Below the pieces are notes generated by a model. That model was not told the DNA's origin. It did not search any database and saw only the letters and a program-made list of their open reading frames with translations. Shown here one piece after another: positions 54,970 through 64,000 of a stretch of 64,000 nt of DNA; position 1 is the stretch's first letter; each line of letters opens with the position of its first letter. The stretch lies in the NCBI GenBank assembly GCA_039000515.1, contig JBCFYV010000100.1:27772818-27836817 (forward strand), written 5' to 3'. The position numbers and the translations under genes were made by a program. This DNA comes from Timema cristinae (lineage: Eukaryota; Arthropoda; Insecta; Phasmatodea; Timematidae).

Positions 54970-55310
54970 ACAACACAAGTCGAGTAGGGACGAGAAATGT
55001 GAAGTTAATGGAAAACATGTCCACAATTGTGTGGAGGGAGCGCGGGGAACCATTTAGGAAAATAACAGCTGGTGTAACCCACCTCGGTGGTATAGTTAGC
55101 TAACGCGCTAGATTCGTGTTGAGCTAGACTGCCGAGGACGGGGAGATCTAGGTTCAAATATCGGTCGGGTGAACCGGGGTGGTGGTTTTTACACTCTCCC
55201 TCTACGAAAATGCGGGTTCACTTCCTCTAAATAAAATCTTTCCGAGACGTGATGTTAGAGAGAAAAAAAGCTGTTGTATACGCAGTTGAGATTCCAGATT
55301 CATATTACTA
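54970..55310 (-). mobile_element. SINE-L, minus strand, split at its linker by SINE-A
   Basis: Left part to about 55076 (GTGTGGAGGGAGCGCGGGGA; ACCATTTAGGAAAATAAC) and right part from about 55263 (AAAAAAAGCTGTTGTATACG; GTTGAGATTCCAG). AACAGCTGGTGTA and AAAAGCTGTTGTA around the insertion match 11 of 13. Confidence 0.65.
55077..55262 (+). mobile_element. SINE-A, plus strand, shortened
   Basis: CCTCGGTGGTATAGTTAGCT, GGTTCAAATATCGGTCGGGT and TTTTTACACTCTCCCTC. The TTTCCTAAATGG linker and most of the tail are missing. Confidence 0.75.
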
Positions 55311-55984
55311 TAAATTACAATGCTACATCAAATAATATACAAGTAACGAAATTAAGTAATTGATGTTTTATTCCTGATACGTATATATAAAAAATTTTGA
55401 AAATCCAAAGGGCGAAAATATGAGTCATGATATCAATATTTAATGGATATATTTTGTTGAAATTTAGTTATTGTAGAGCTAATAAAGTTTTTTACCTCAG
55501 TCAGTTTTTTAATGGACATAATTGAATATTTTTTCTCGATTGGAAAAAGAAACCAGCTAATATGTAAAATGTTTGTATGTGTGTGAGTCTGAGTAAAAGA
55601 GAACCATAATAAATTGTTGCTAAATTGATATATAGCAATGTAATAATTATAGTGATGGAAAGTTGGAAATAAACTGAAGGAAATTAATTATATATTTTTA
55701 GTAGATTTTAAGCTAAATAAAACAAATACATTATAAATTTAATCTAGTTTGTAGGAAAATATTAAAAAAAATATTCTGTTTGTATTTCTTCACCGATTTG
55801 AAACTAAATAAAAACTAATCAAATACAAAATATGCAAATTAGTTTTTTTACTTGACATTAATTGAATTATTTTAACTGATTGAAAACTAATACAAAAAAC
55901 CTTTAAATTAGTTTGAAGAAATTTTTCTTATGATTTATAAAAACCATAATAAAAACCTTCATGGTGTGATTTCACAAGAAAATT
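55311..55984. other. Very AT-rich unassigned DNA
   Basis: Nothing recognised. Confidence 0.4.
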
Positions 55985-56252
55985 ATAACGACCGAGCTAC
56001 CGCCACCGTTAGCGATAAAGTGCCAACATTTATGGATAGAGGTGTCATGTGGTCAACACAACATATCCTTAAGTTGTTAATCTCAGTTTTATAGACCGAA
56101 GGTGCTACTTTGTTATTTATGTAGCTCTTCATTTGGCTGAGTTTGACTCCGTTCCAGCCCAACTGCTTCACAGATCAAATTTGGAAGCAACAGGGATCGA
56201 GCCCTGGACCTCTGGATCTGTATTCAGGAATTTTGACCCCAAGGCCACAGAT
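55985..56252 (-). mobile_element. SINE family E, minus strand
   Basis: CCGAGCTACCGCCACCGTTA, GTCATGTGGTCAACACAACA, GCTGAGTTTGACTCCGTTCC and GGATCGAGCCCTGGACCTCT. On the minus strand the head has a good B box (GGCTCGATCC). Confidence 0.68.
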
Positions 56253-56280
56253 GATAAATTAAAATAAATTAGTAATATAA

Positions 56281-57215
56281 TAGTACTTACTTACTTCGTC
56301 TATGATTATGGCATTGGAACTTGAAATGTCATTGCCACACTTATAAAATTACGCCACTATTTTTATATCAACTAGTTCTATCCAGTCAACCTCATTACAA
56401 CCCTATCCCTATCTTGAGCTAGTTCTATCCAGTCCACCTCATTACACCTATCCCTATCTTGAGCTAGTTCTATCCAGTCCACCTCATTACAGCCTATCCC
56501 TATCTTGAGCTAGTTCTATCCAGTCCATCTCATTCACCCTATCCCTATCTTGAGCTAGTTCTATCCAGTCAATCTCATTACACCTATCCCTATCTTGAGC
56601 TAGTTCTATCTAGTCAATCTCATTACAGCCTATCCCTATCTTGAGCTAGTTCTATCCAGTCCATCATTACACCTATCCCTATCTTGAGCTAGTTCTATCC
56701 AGTCCACCTAATTACAGCCTATCCCTATCTTGAGCTAGTTCTACCAGTCAATCTCATTACACCCTATCCCTATCTTGAGCTAGTTCTATCCAGTCCACCT
56801 CATTACAGCCTATCCCTATTTGAGCTAGTTCTATCCAGTCCATCTCATTACACCCTATCCCTATCTTGAGCTAGTTCTATCCAGTCCACCTAATTACAGC
56901 CTATCCCTATCTTGAGCTAGTTCTATCCAGTTCACCTCCTATTACTAACCTCATTATACCTATATTTGAGCTAGTTCTCTCCAGTCCATCTCATTACACC
57001 CTATCCCTATCTTGAGCTAGTTCTATCCAGTCTATCTCATTATACCCTATCTCTTTTAGGTCCATTCTAATGTTATTCTCCCATCTGTGTCTAGGTCTCC
57101 CCAATGGTCTCTACCCATGGGTTTGCCAATCAGTAACCTGAAAAAGGTTCTAGAATCTCCCATTCATGCTGCATGTCCTGCCCACCGTAAGTCTACGAGA
57201 TGTATAGCAATAAAA
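56281..57215 (-). pseudogene. RTE-type LINE C-terminal fragment with expanded array
   Basis: Minus-strand translation from about 57190 gives RWAGHA, then after a one-base shift RPLGRPRHRWENNIRMDLKE (broken by two stops upstream) and IGYNEIDWIELAQDRDRV: the C-terminal end of RTE-type endonuclease/reverse transcriptase. The 3' flank at 56290-56360 (reversed GACATTTCAAGTTCCAATGC) matches the 3' side of the fragment at 10915-11110. Between lies the tandem array. Frameshifts and stops make it inactive. Confidence 0.82.
56370..57056. repeat. 45-47 bp minisatellite, about 15 units, grown from LINE coding DNA
   Basis: The unit begins GAGCTAGTTCTATCCAGTCC and continues ACCTCATTACA then CCTATCCCTATCTT. 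Alternating variants (ACC/ATC/AATC; ACAGCC/ACACCC) appear. Unit length varies by one or two bases, so no frame is kept. On the minus strand one unit equals codons for about IGYNEIDWIELAQDRDR. Confidence 0.95.
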
Positions 57216-59089
57216 AAATGATATAGTTAATTTTTTTCCACCTAAAATAACGATAAGATAATTGCTGATAGTCCTGAAATACTCGCTATTGCTCTATTAT
57301 TCTCCTAAACAGGACTAAGGCTCCGTTCTTTTGTGAAGGACCGGTTTTGTCTCCAAGACTATTACGTCCTAAGGTGTTGGCCTACCAATCCATTACGGGC
57401 GTTCAGCAATCGATTAAAAGCAATAAGTTGACGAAGGGAGAGGGTGAGGTACCACTATATATAACAACGCACTTTAAAGTAAAAAAAAAAATCTTCGATT
57501 TAAGAAAATTGGACGGAAGACAGAGAGACACACATCTAAAGAGACAAAGAAAGATAGAGAAAGATCCAAGAGACAAATAAATGTTGAATTTTCTTCTGGT
57601 TCAAGGCAGCGACAAATCATCAAGGGGATGCGGGTAAAATAAGTAGAAGGAAAAAAAATACAAAAATTACGAATGTTGTAGAGGGAAGGAGAAGAAGAGG
57701 AGGGAAGAAGAGGGTAAAAATAGGAGGAGAAAGGTAAGTAAAGAAATAGGGGAGGAGGGATTTGTGTGACCAATTCCTTAGAGTACCATTATATGTCATG
57801 TTTATTACAGATGATTCCAACTTATTTTTTTGGGAAGGGGGAGAGGGGGGGTTCCTCAAGAGACAATACGGTAGAATTTTTTATTTATTTTTTACTCTGT
57901 CTTTTCACTCTCTCTCGCTTTCTCTCTCATCCATCTTGATTTAAAAATACATCTTCAACAGTTTCATTGTAACTATATTTCCCAAATGGTAACATTTCGG
58001 CAAATATATCTTTTTATGGTAGAATTTTATTAAAAAAATAACTACTTTTTGCCATGAATTTTTTTATAGTAGCAACCTGAAAATGTTTCCAAATTACGCT
58101 TAACGTTCCCAAAACATTGTTGGAATCCTTATCAGGTTTATATCATATGTGTTGTCTACGAACAGGCTCTAAAAAAAAAAAGTAGTAAAATTGTGTCATT
58201 TCAAACAATAACTACTACAACTTGGTTTTTCCTAAGACATTTCAGTTAATAATTTTTTTTAAACGATAAAATATAAAATAAAAGAAATCACCTCACACCG
58301 ATGAAAGTTCTTTAAATAAAACAAAACAAAGTTTCTTAGAGCACTACAAGGACATCAATCTCTAGTGGAAGCTGACCTTTACCAAGCTTTTGAAGCTTTA
58401 CGACAGGTCAACAACATTGAACTTTGAAACCTGTCCTCCCTTTAACAGAATCAAAGTAGAATATGAGCTTAATGCTTTAGGTCACCCAGCCACTCTTACG
58501 TGTATAGTATTTTTAAAATATGTTTATTGACTAATTACTATTGTAGCTTGGGCTAGTTAAATTTATCATAAACAATGACATAAATTCATATAGATTGAGA
58601 TTAATCCCTAATTATGTTTTCACTGGTTTTTAATACCAGCTAACCTAAAAAAACCTAACCTTCAATAATTGATAAGTGCGTGGAAGAAAGGGCTTTGTAT
58701 GTAAAAAAAAATCATTTAACTATTACATAAGCGTGTTTAAGGTGAGAGGGAAATAAATTAACTGTATTTTTTTATGAAATAAACAAAAACAATTAATTGA
58801 AAAGTATGGCCAAAGTTAGGTTTCTCTCCCTTGGTCTATACTATAAGTATGCAAAGTTTAGCTTTCAAGGTCACATTGGAGCTTCTGGAGGGTGTGGAAA
58901 AACGAACACATATTATGAAATTATATACATGCATATTTAACTCTATTTATTTGAGGTATTTAATGTGCAATTTATGAACTGATTTATTATATAAGCACAC
59001 GATAATTTATATGGGTAAGAAAGAGCAAAAGGGTTTAACAATTTTGGCAGGAGACGGTATTTTCCTATATCTTCCATGGTTCTTTTGAA
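57216..59089. other. Unassigned DNA with purine-rich tracts
   Basis: Strong purine bias on the plus strand at 57485-57560 and 57620-57765, then a pyrimidine run at 57895-57935. The low-complexity frames there (57347, 57474, 57620) are composition artefacts. The remainder is AT-rich without repeats I can name. Confidence 0.4.
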
Positions 59090-59252
59090 AGCCAAAATTG
59101 GCATTGGACCGACAGATTTACTTGCCCTCCGAAGTAAGTTGTGCTACAGATTTTTATCGCTCAAGATAAATCCATCAACCTCAACCGGGTATGAAATCAC
59201 GAAAATTGGGTCCTTAAGCAAGCATTTTACCTAAAAGCCCACAGAAGTCAAC
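59090..59252 (-). mobile_element. SINE family F, minus strand
   Basis: GGACCGACAGATTTACTTGC, CCCTCCGAAGTAAGTTGTGC, TTTTTATCGCTCAAGATAAA and the reversed head CCACAGAAGTCAAC. It parallels 405-616 word for word but is more decayed. Confidence 0.6.
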
Positions 59253-59413
59253 TTTACTCTAACAAAAGTAATTATAGATTTAAAACACTAATAAGGTTTT
59301 ATGAAACCAATCGTAATTAACAGAACCAGAGATCTAAAACAAAAATTCTCTCTTTGTTAGTTGGTATTCACTATTTACACATTGAAATTTGTCACAACTT
59401 ATTTAATAAAGCC

Positions 59414-59696
59414 ATGACCTGGTGTTTTAGGGGTAAGGTGTCGGACTTCTGTGCTGGGGTCCGGGTTCAATCCTCGGTCCCGTCACAATGTATCTGATTA
59501 CCAAACCCTTCTTTCACCTCTGAAAAGACGTGTATTAGTCATAGCTTGTGATTGTGGGGAATGCCGGGCTTCCACCGTGGTTCGGATTCCATGTTAAACT
59601 GTAGGTCCTCCATTTCATCACACAATCACCCTACCATTACACATTAGCATAAGTGCGTATAACCCGAACGGGTAGTAAGACGTGGTGCTAATAATA
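59414..59696 (+). mobile_element. SINE-B, long subfamily, plus strand, with duplication
   Basis: ATTTAATAAAGCC at 59401-59413 recurs right after the (AAT)n tail, ending at 59709: a 13 bp duplication. Head ATGACCTGGTGTTTTAGGGG; long form GACGTGTATTAGTCATAGCT. Confidence 0.9.
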
Positions 59697-59709
59697 ATTT
59701 AATAAAGCC

Positions 59710-60378
59710 CAATACAAATCATATTTGCAACTGTGGGTACATTTCCTTTAGGTTCTACCTTTCTAATAATTATAATGTAATTAAATGCGACTATCGTGGA
59801 TGAGTAATGATACACGTTACAAAAAACAATTATTGTACAAAGAAGATATAAAAAACAAATAGTTGTAAAATATAACCGTCACCAAAATAAAATAAAATGC
59901 CTGTATAAAATCAACATTTTTCTGATTTCTTTGCTCGTTTACCGTTTTCTTTCCTATTTCTGAAACACATATGATATGACTTTATTTAAGCTATATAATT
60001 TAATAAAAAACATATCTTAGTGGAGAGAACGTGGTAAACATTTTCAACACGGAAACGCTATCTTCAAACATGTTAGACTCCCAGGCCATTTAGATTCTGG
60101 TAGCTTCCTTCTCCGCTCAGAATTGTTTTAAATCTTGGCTTATGACGAGGCTAGAAGGACGCGAGCTTTTACAATTACGTGCATAGAATTTTTTTTAGAA
60201 TTCAGATTATGAGAAGGAACCCGGGAGAGAGATACAAATAACTTCACCATACTGTGTGCTTCTGAACTACGTTTGTGTTATTCGGGGAATTTAACGTGCA
60301 CGTTCTAAACAGAGGGTTATAGCTGTACACGACTTTAAAAAAAACCTTAGATGGACCTAAGCAAACTCTACCCTCAAA
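59710..60378. other. AT-rich unassigned DNA
   Basis: Nothing recognised. Confidence 0.4.
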
Positions 60379-60712
60379 ACACACTTTACTGGTATCAAGA
60401 ATAAGGGTTCTCCAACGAACAAGGGCTTAACATCCACATAAATGGTTGAGCTTCACTGAGATGAATTAATTCATTTCCAAAGAAGACCACGAAGTAATTA
60501 TATATATATATTTATTTATTTTTTCATATCTATATCCATTCTTCAATCTATATAACACACATTACTGGTACCAAGAATAAAGGTTTTCCAACGAACAAGG
60601 GCATAACCTCCACAAAAATAGTTGAGCTACACTGAGATGAATTAATTCATTTCCAAAGAAGACCACAAAGTGATTATATATTTCCATATCTATATCCATC
60701 CTTCAATCTATC
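60379..60712. repeat. Direct tandem duplication, about 175 bp unit
   Basis: Copy 1 from 60379 and copy 2 from 60554 share AACACAC(T/A)TTACTGGTA, CCAACGAACAAGGGC, GAGATGAATTAATTCATTTC, CAAAGAAGACCAC and CATATCTATATCCATC. Copy 1 has an extra AT-rich stretch (60498-60528). Confidence 0.92.
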
Positions 60713-61017
60713 TATACGTAATACCTTTAGCTATTTATCCTTATATATCTCATCCCTGTTTATACAAATAAAATTTTAGGTACTTATTTGCAATTTTTTT
60801 TTGCAAGATTCCTTATTTGAAAACAATATAATTAAATGCAATGCCGGTTAGATATTATAATAAAATACACATTTGTAATGGTTTTAAAGGTTTGTTTATG
60901 CACTGCAATAAAATGTCATATCAGATGTTTATATTTTACTATCATCAATAATTTATGTAATGAAAACATATGAAACATTAATTTCTGCTGTTTACTAAAT
61001 AAATTTAAAGCACCAGA
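60713..61017. other. AT-rich unassigned DNA
   Basis: Nothing recognised. Confidence 0.4.
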
Positions 61018-61135
61018 ACCAGTGGTAGTAGCGTCTAAAACGTTAGGCTCACTATACACTGGATTTATGAGAGTAAGGCGGTTAGAGTTCAAATCTTAAC
61101 TGAGGATGGAGTTGTTTCCTGTCATTTAACACAAT
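61018..61135 (+). mobile_element. SINE-L head and linker fragment, plus strand
   Basis: CCAGTGGTAGTAGCGTCTAA, GAGTAAGGCGGTTAGAGTTC and AAATCTTAACTGAGGATGG. It runs straight into a family F head. Confidence 0.45.
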
Positions 61136-61141
61136 GTGGGT

Positions 61142-61400
61142 GTCAACCTTGTGGCCTTGGAGTAAATTGATTACATCAGGACACGATGTTCGTGGGTTCA
61201 AACCCAACCTCGGTCATCGAGTTTTTCTCAAGCGAACGAAGTAAAGCTGTCGGTCCCATATTTATTGGGGAATGTAAAAGAACCATATAAGGTATGTGCA
61301 ATAACTTTACCGGTAGAATTGTTAGACCTTATGCTCTCGCTCATAACAATAATTATAGTGTGCTGATTGTATAAGTCTGTTCAGAAAATGCACGTTATAT
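61142..61400 (+). mobile_element. SINE family F, plus strand
   Basis: CCTTGTGGCCTTGGAGTAAA, B box GTGGGTTCAAACCC, TTTTTCTCAAGCGAACGAAG, AGCTGTCGGTCCCATATTTA, GTATGTGCAATAACTTTACC and AGAAAATGCACGTTA. This is the clearest F copy. Confidence 0.7.
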
Positions 61401-61527
61401 ACATATTATAAATAATAAATAAAATAACATTTTGTTTTACCATACTAAAGGTAATAGGGTGAGTTTTCTCAAATATACCGTTCTAGCCTCTAAACCTTAA
61501 GTTAAGTCGTTAATAGACATATATTAA

Positions 61528-61575
61528 ACGTACTACTACGTTTACTACTACTACTACTACTATTACTACTAATAC
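61528..61575. repeat. (TAC)n imperfect microsatellite
   Basis: Runs of TACTACTAC with two interruptions. Confidence 0.85.
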
Positions 61576-61599
61576 AATCGTATTAGTATGGTAGTTTTA

Positions 61600-61848
61600 G
61601 GTTTTTTAGCACCGTGTCTTACTGAAGTTTGTGTTATACGCCCATTGTACCAGTTACGCTTATGGTTTTAGGGAATATGAAGGCTATATTTAGAGAAGTG
61701 TACACACATTTTCGTGCAGGGAGAGTGGAAAACTATTTTTGAAAAACCACCCAGTACACCTTATCAAGGTTTGAACCTTGATCTCTTCAGCAGTCTAATT
61801 TACTGCGAAGGTAGTGGATTAGACAATGGGGCCACCATAATGGTGGTA
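61600..61848 (-). mobile_element. SINE-L, minus strand, near full length
   Basis: AGCACCGTGTCTTACTGAAG, TACACACATTTTCGTGCAGG, GGTTTGAACCTTGATCTC and GACAATGGGGCCACCATAAT. TGGTGG words near the right end may be part of a duplication. Confidence 0.78.
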
Positions 61849-62965
61849 ATTTTACTTCTTCAAATGACGTTAGTCTAATATTTCACGAATCGTTTGGTAA
61901 TCATTTGATAAATCTTAGTGTTAAAACTAGTATTTGGGGTCATTGGATTCAATAGACAAACAAACGTGTTAATATTCATACGCTTTATAGGTTTTACAGC
62001 TTTTAAAATTTCTTCCAGGTGATTAAACATTAAAAATGTATAGAAAATTTACTAACAGTAAATTCAAAATCAATGGAGTAAATACATTGTTTCCTCTTGT
62101 GCTTGATTCGATTCGATTAATTACCTCATCCATTAAAAGCAAAAACTGATATAATTATATTATTATGCTTATACTAAACCAGCAATTCTAAATTGATTAT
62201 TTGAATAAACTAAGGGTTTATAGCTTATCCTATGTAATATTTTAAACTGATTTGTTATCCATGACTATAACGTATTTACTAAAACAGTGATTTAAATCTC
62301 ATTAATAAAAACTAGGTAAATGTACTACCACCACTCAACCAATAAATTCTTACTGAAAAAAATAATATTTTAATTTTTAATTATTCATTAATTACAGAAA
62401 TTGACAGTAATTAAATAATATCTATAAATAGTTGTATTTTGCAAAACGCTATTTTATTAAATAAAATACTAAAAATATGTCCGATTTTTAAGACTGTGGT
62501 AGCGAGGTAGTTTATTAGTAAGTTAGCTTAGTAATTTTGAAGTCGTTATTTTGAATCATTTTATAATAACGATGCTATTAAAAACTTTATTGTGAACTTT
62601 AATTTAACTAAATTTATTTGGTGACAAAACTAAAACATAGCATTCTTCATATAGAGTAAGTCCTGTTATTTTAATATAGACTAAAATATTTTAAAATTAG
62701 AAAAAGATATAACTTAAGGATTTATACGAACACTTAACTTTATCTTAGGAGGCTGTAGTTCATTTCTCGGGAAGATCAATCTGAAGATGCTTTTCCCCAC
62801 TATATGGTACTTAATTTCTGTCTAAAACGCTGGCTGACTTTTTGAATACAATCCCCTCCTCAAATTCTTTACTTAGTTTAAATAATTTAAATTTAAACAT
62901 TTATGCCAATGTATACTGGAAATAAGTTAAAAACTAATTTATTTAATAAGCAATAAGAATTATTA
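61849..62965. other. AT-rich unassigned DNA
   Basis: Nothing recognised. Confidence 0.4.
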
Positions 62966-62967
62966 TC

Positions 62968-63222
62968 GCCCAATTCAGTGGCTGAATAGAGTAAGGCGTC
63001 ACTTTCGTGTTGGACTGGCCTGCTGAAGACATGGAAATATGGGTAAGAATTCCAGTTGGGTCTACTGAGGGTGGTTTTCTTTAAACATTTTCCCAATTTC
63101 CTTCCAAGCAAATGCGGGTAGATTACCCCTAGAATGCTTTCTCCCTCATCCTTACTACCATTAAAGTATTTATCACTTATGCGTGAAACCTGAACACGTG
63201 GTAGGACGCGGTGATAAAAAAA
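62968..63222 (+). mobile_element. SINE-L, plus strand
   Basis: CCCAATTCAGTGGCTGAATA, GTGTTGGACTGGCCTGCTGA, GGTAAGAATTCCAGTTGGG, TTCCAAGCAAATGCGGGTAG and the tail GTAGGACGCGGTGATAAAAA. Same subfamily as 48288 and 54469. A minus-strand frame (62893-63111) over it is not a gene. Confidence 0.8.
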
Positions 63223-64000
63223 AAGTTATTTTTATATGGAATTAACTCAAGGGAATTTATATTTAACTCCGAATAATTTATAATTCAGATTCAGTACTTC
63301 CGAGCCAATAAATGAAATATTTCAACCCAGCCGAGAATAAAAACTAGATCTGAAGTTATTATAGAAGCCTCAACGATAAAAAAAAAAAAAAACAAGACTC
63401 AAGATTAACAGATATCGTGATTTCGTATGCCAATAAAGGGTTCCGCCTGGAGAAATCCTCACACTGTGGTATTTATGATTGTAATGGAAGTTATAAAACT
63501 TCAAAACTGTCAAAACAATCATAAAATAGTTTAGAATTATCTGCTATTACCTAATAAAAATACTCTTTTTATTTAAGAATGCAAGTTATTTGTTTATATC
63601 AATTTACTTTGATAAAAGAACAGCAAATGTCGTCTGAAATGAGATATTTCTATGTTTTCATAGTAAAATAAAAAAAAAATTGAGCAATATTTTGAAATAA
63701 CAAACCACTTCTTAATAACATGGGATTTCTTCACGTACACAACGAGTATCATCTATCTTCTAGGTTGACCTCTTAAGGCGATTGTCTTGGTCAGCGAGAA
63801 AGTATCAATCCTATCAGGCCATATAGCTTAAAATACAATGGTCTGTGTCGTTTTCTAGGACTACTTCTTTATTTTATTTAAGCTTATACCCCCTCCCCTT
63901 TTATCTACAACCACCCTTTGCTATACCAATAAGAATAAATGGAAATAAAATATGAAACTTCCTATCTCAAGGTTAAGAGAAAAGATCGCTGCTAGATCCC
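63223..64000. other. AT-rich unassigned DNA
   Basis: Nothing recognised up to the end of the window. Confidence 0.4.

Noticed and set aside
57474..57859. Low-complexity minus-strand frames (Ser/Pro/Phe rich)
   Set aside because: They come from a purine/pyrimidine tract and match no gene.

Overview
This window looks like intergenic or intronic DNA of a eukaryote, most likely an arthropod and probably an insect. It is AT-rich, full of microsatellites and short tRNA-derived retroposons, and holds no open reading frame that looks like a host gene. The arthropod guess rests mainly on an R1-clade LINE fragment (45779-47599), an RTE-type LINE with the insect/crustacean-like C-terminal wording ELAQDRDRW, and a mariner remnant. 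Species cannot be read from the sequence. There is no sign of bacterial gene organisation, CRISPR, rRNA or a functional tRNA gene.

The main inhabitants are SINEs. I use working names. SINE-L has a Leu/Ser-tRNA-like head (GGCCGCGTGGTCTAAGGCGC type). SINE-A has the same body and tail with a different D arm (TGGCGTAGTTGGCTAACGCG). SINE-B has a different tRNA-like head (TGGTCTAGGGGTAAGGTGTC) and an unrelated body of about 200 bp. All three end in the same 40-55 bp tail, GCGTATA-ACCCGAACGGGT-AGTAAGACGCGGTGCTAA, followed by (TAA)n, which suggests one partner LINE mobilises them all. Further tRNA-headed families are D (head reading GCTTAGCTCAG), E (GGTCTAGTGG head, about 300 bp), F (about 250 bp) and G. 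G is a foldback element whose inverted arms each carry a tRNA-like unit. Many copies have clear target-site duplications, and several are nested two or three deep.

DNA transposons are three non-autonomous hAT-like elements (8255-8731, 31285-31866, 44852-45681, each with an 8 bp duplication matching 7/8), a PIF/Harbinger-like MITE (9809-10126, TAA duplication), a TTAA-flanked near-palindrome (38757-39128), and an internally deleted mariner/Tc1 element with a broken transposase (32469-33082). Two conspicuous tandem arrays are a 58 bp minisatellite (6790-7710, about 16 units) and a 45-47 bp array (56370-57056, about 15 units). The second has grown out of the C-terminal coding region of the RTE LINE; a second copy of that LINE at 10915-11110 has only two units.

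Layout: 1-6780 AT-rich DNA with SINEs and a G foldback; 6790-8760 58 bp array, (AT)n and a SINE broken by a hAT; 8975-21500 scattered SINEs, PIF MITE, RTE fragment, triple SINE nest and second G foldback; 21500-27100 mostly unannotatable; 27100-38760 SINE-rich, with hAT and mariner; 38757-44340 TTAA palindrome and SINE-B copies; 44844-47613 hAT plus R1 LINE; 48200-55310 SINE nests; 56281-57215 RTE array; 57216-64000 sparse. No genes act together here. The biology is that of retroposition: LINE-encoded enzymes acting on SINE RNAs, later DNA-transposon hits, and tandem-repeat growth inside elements.
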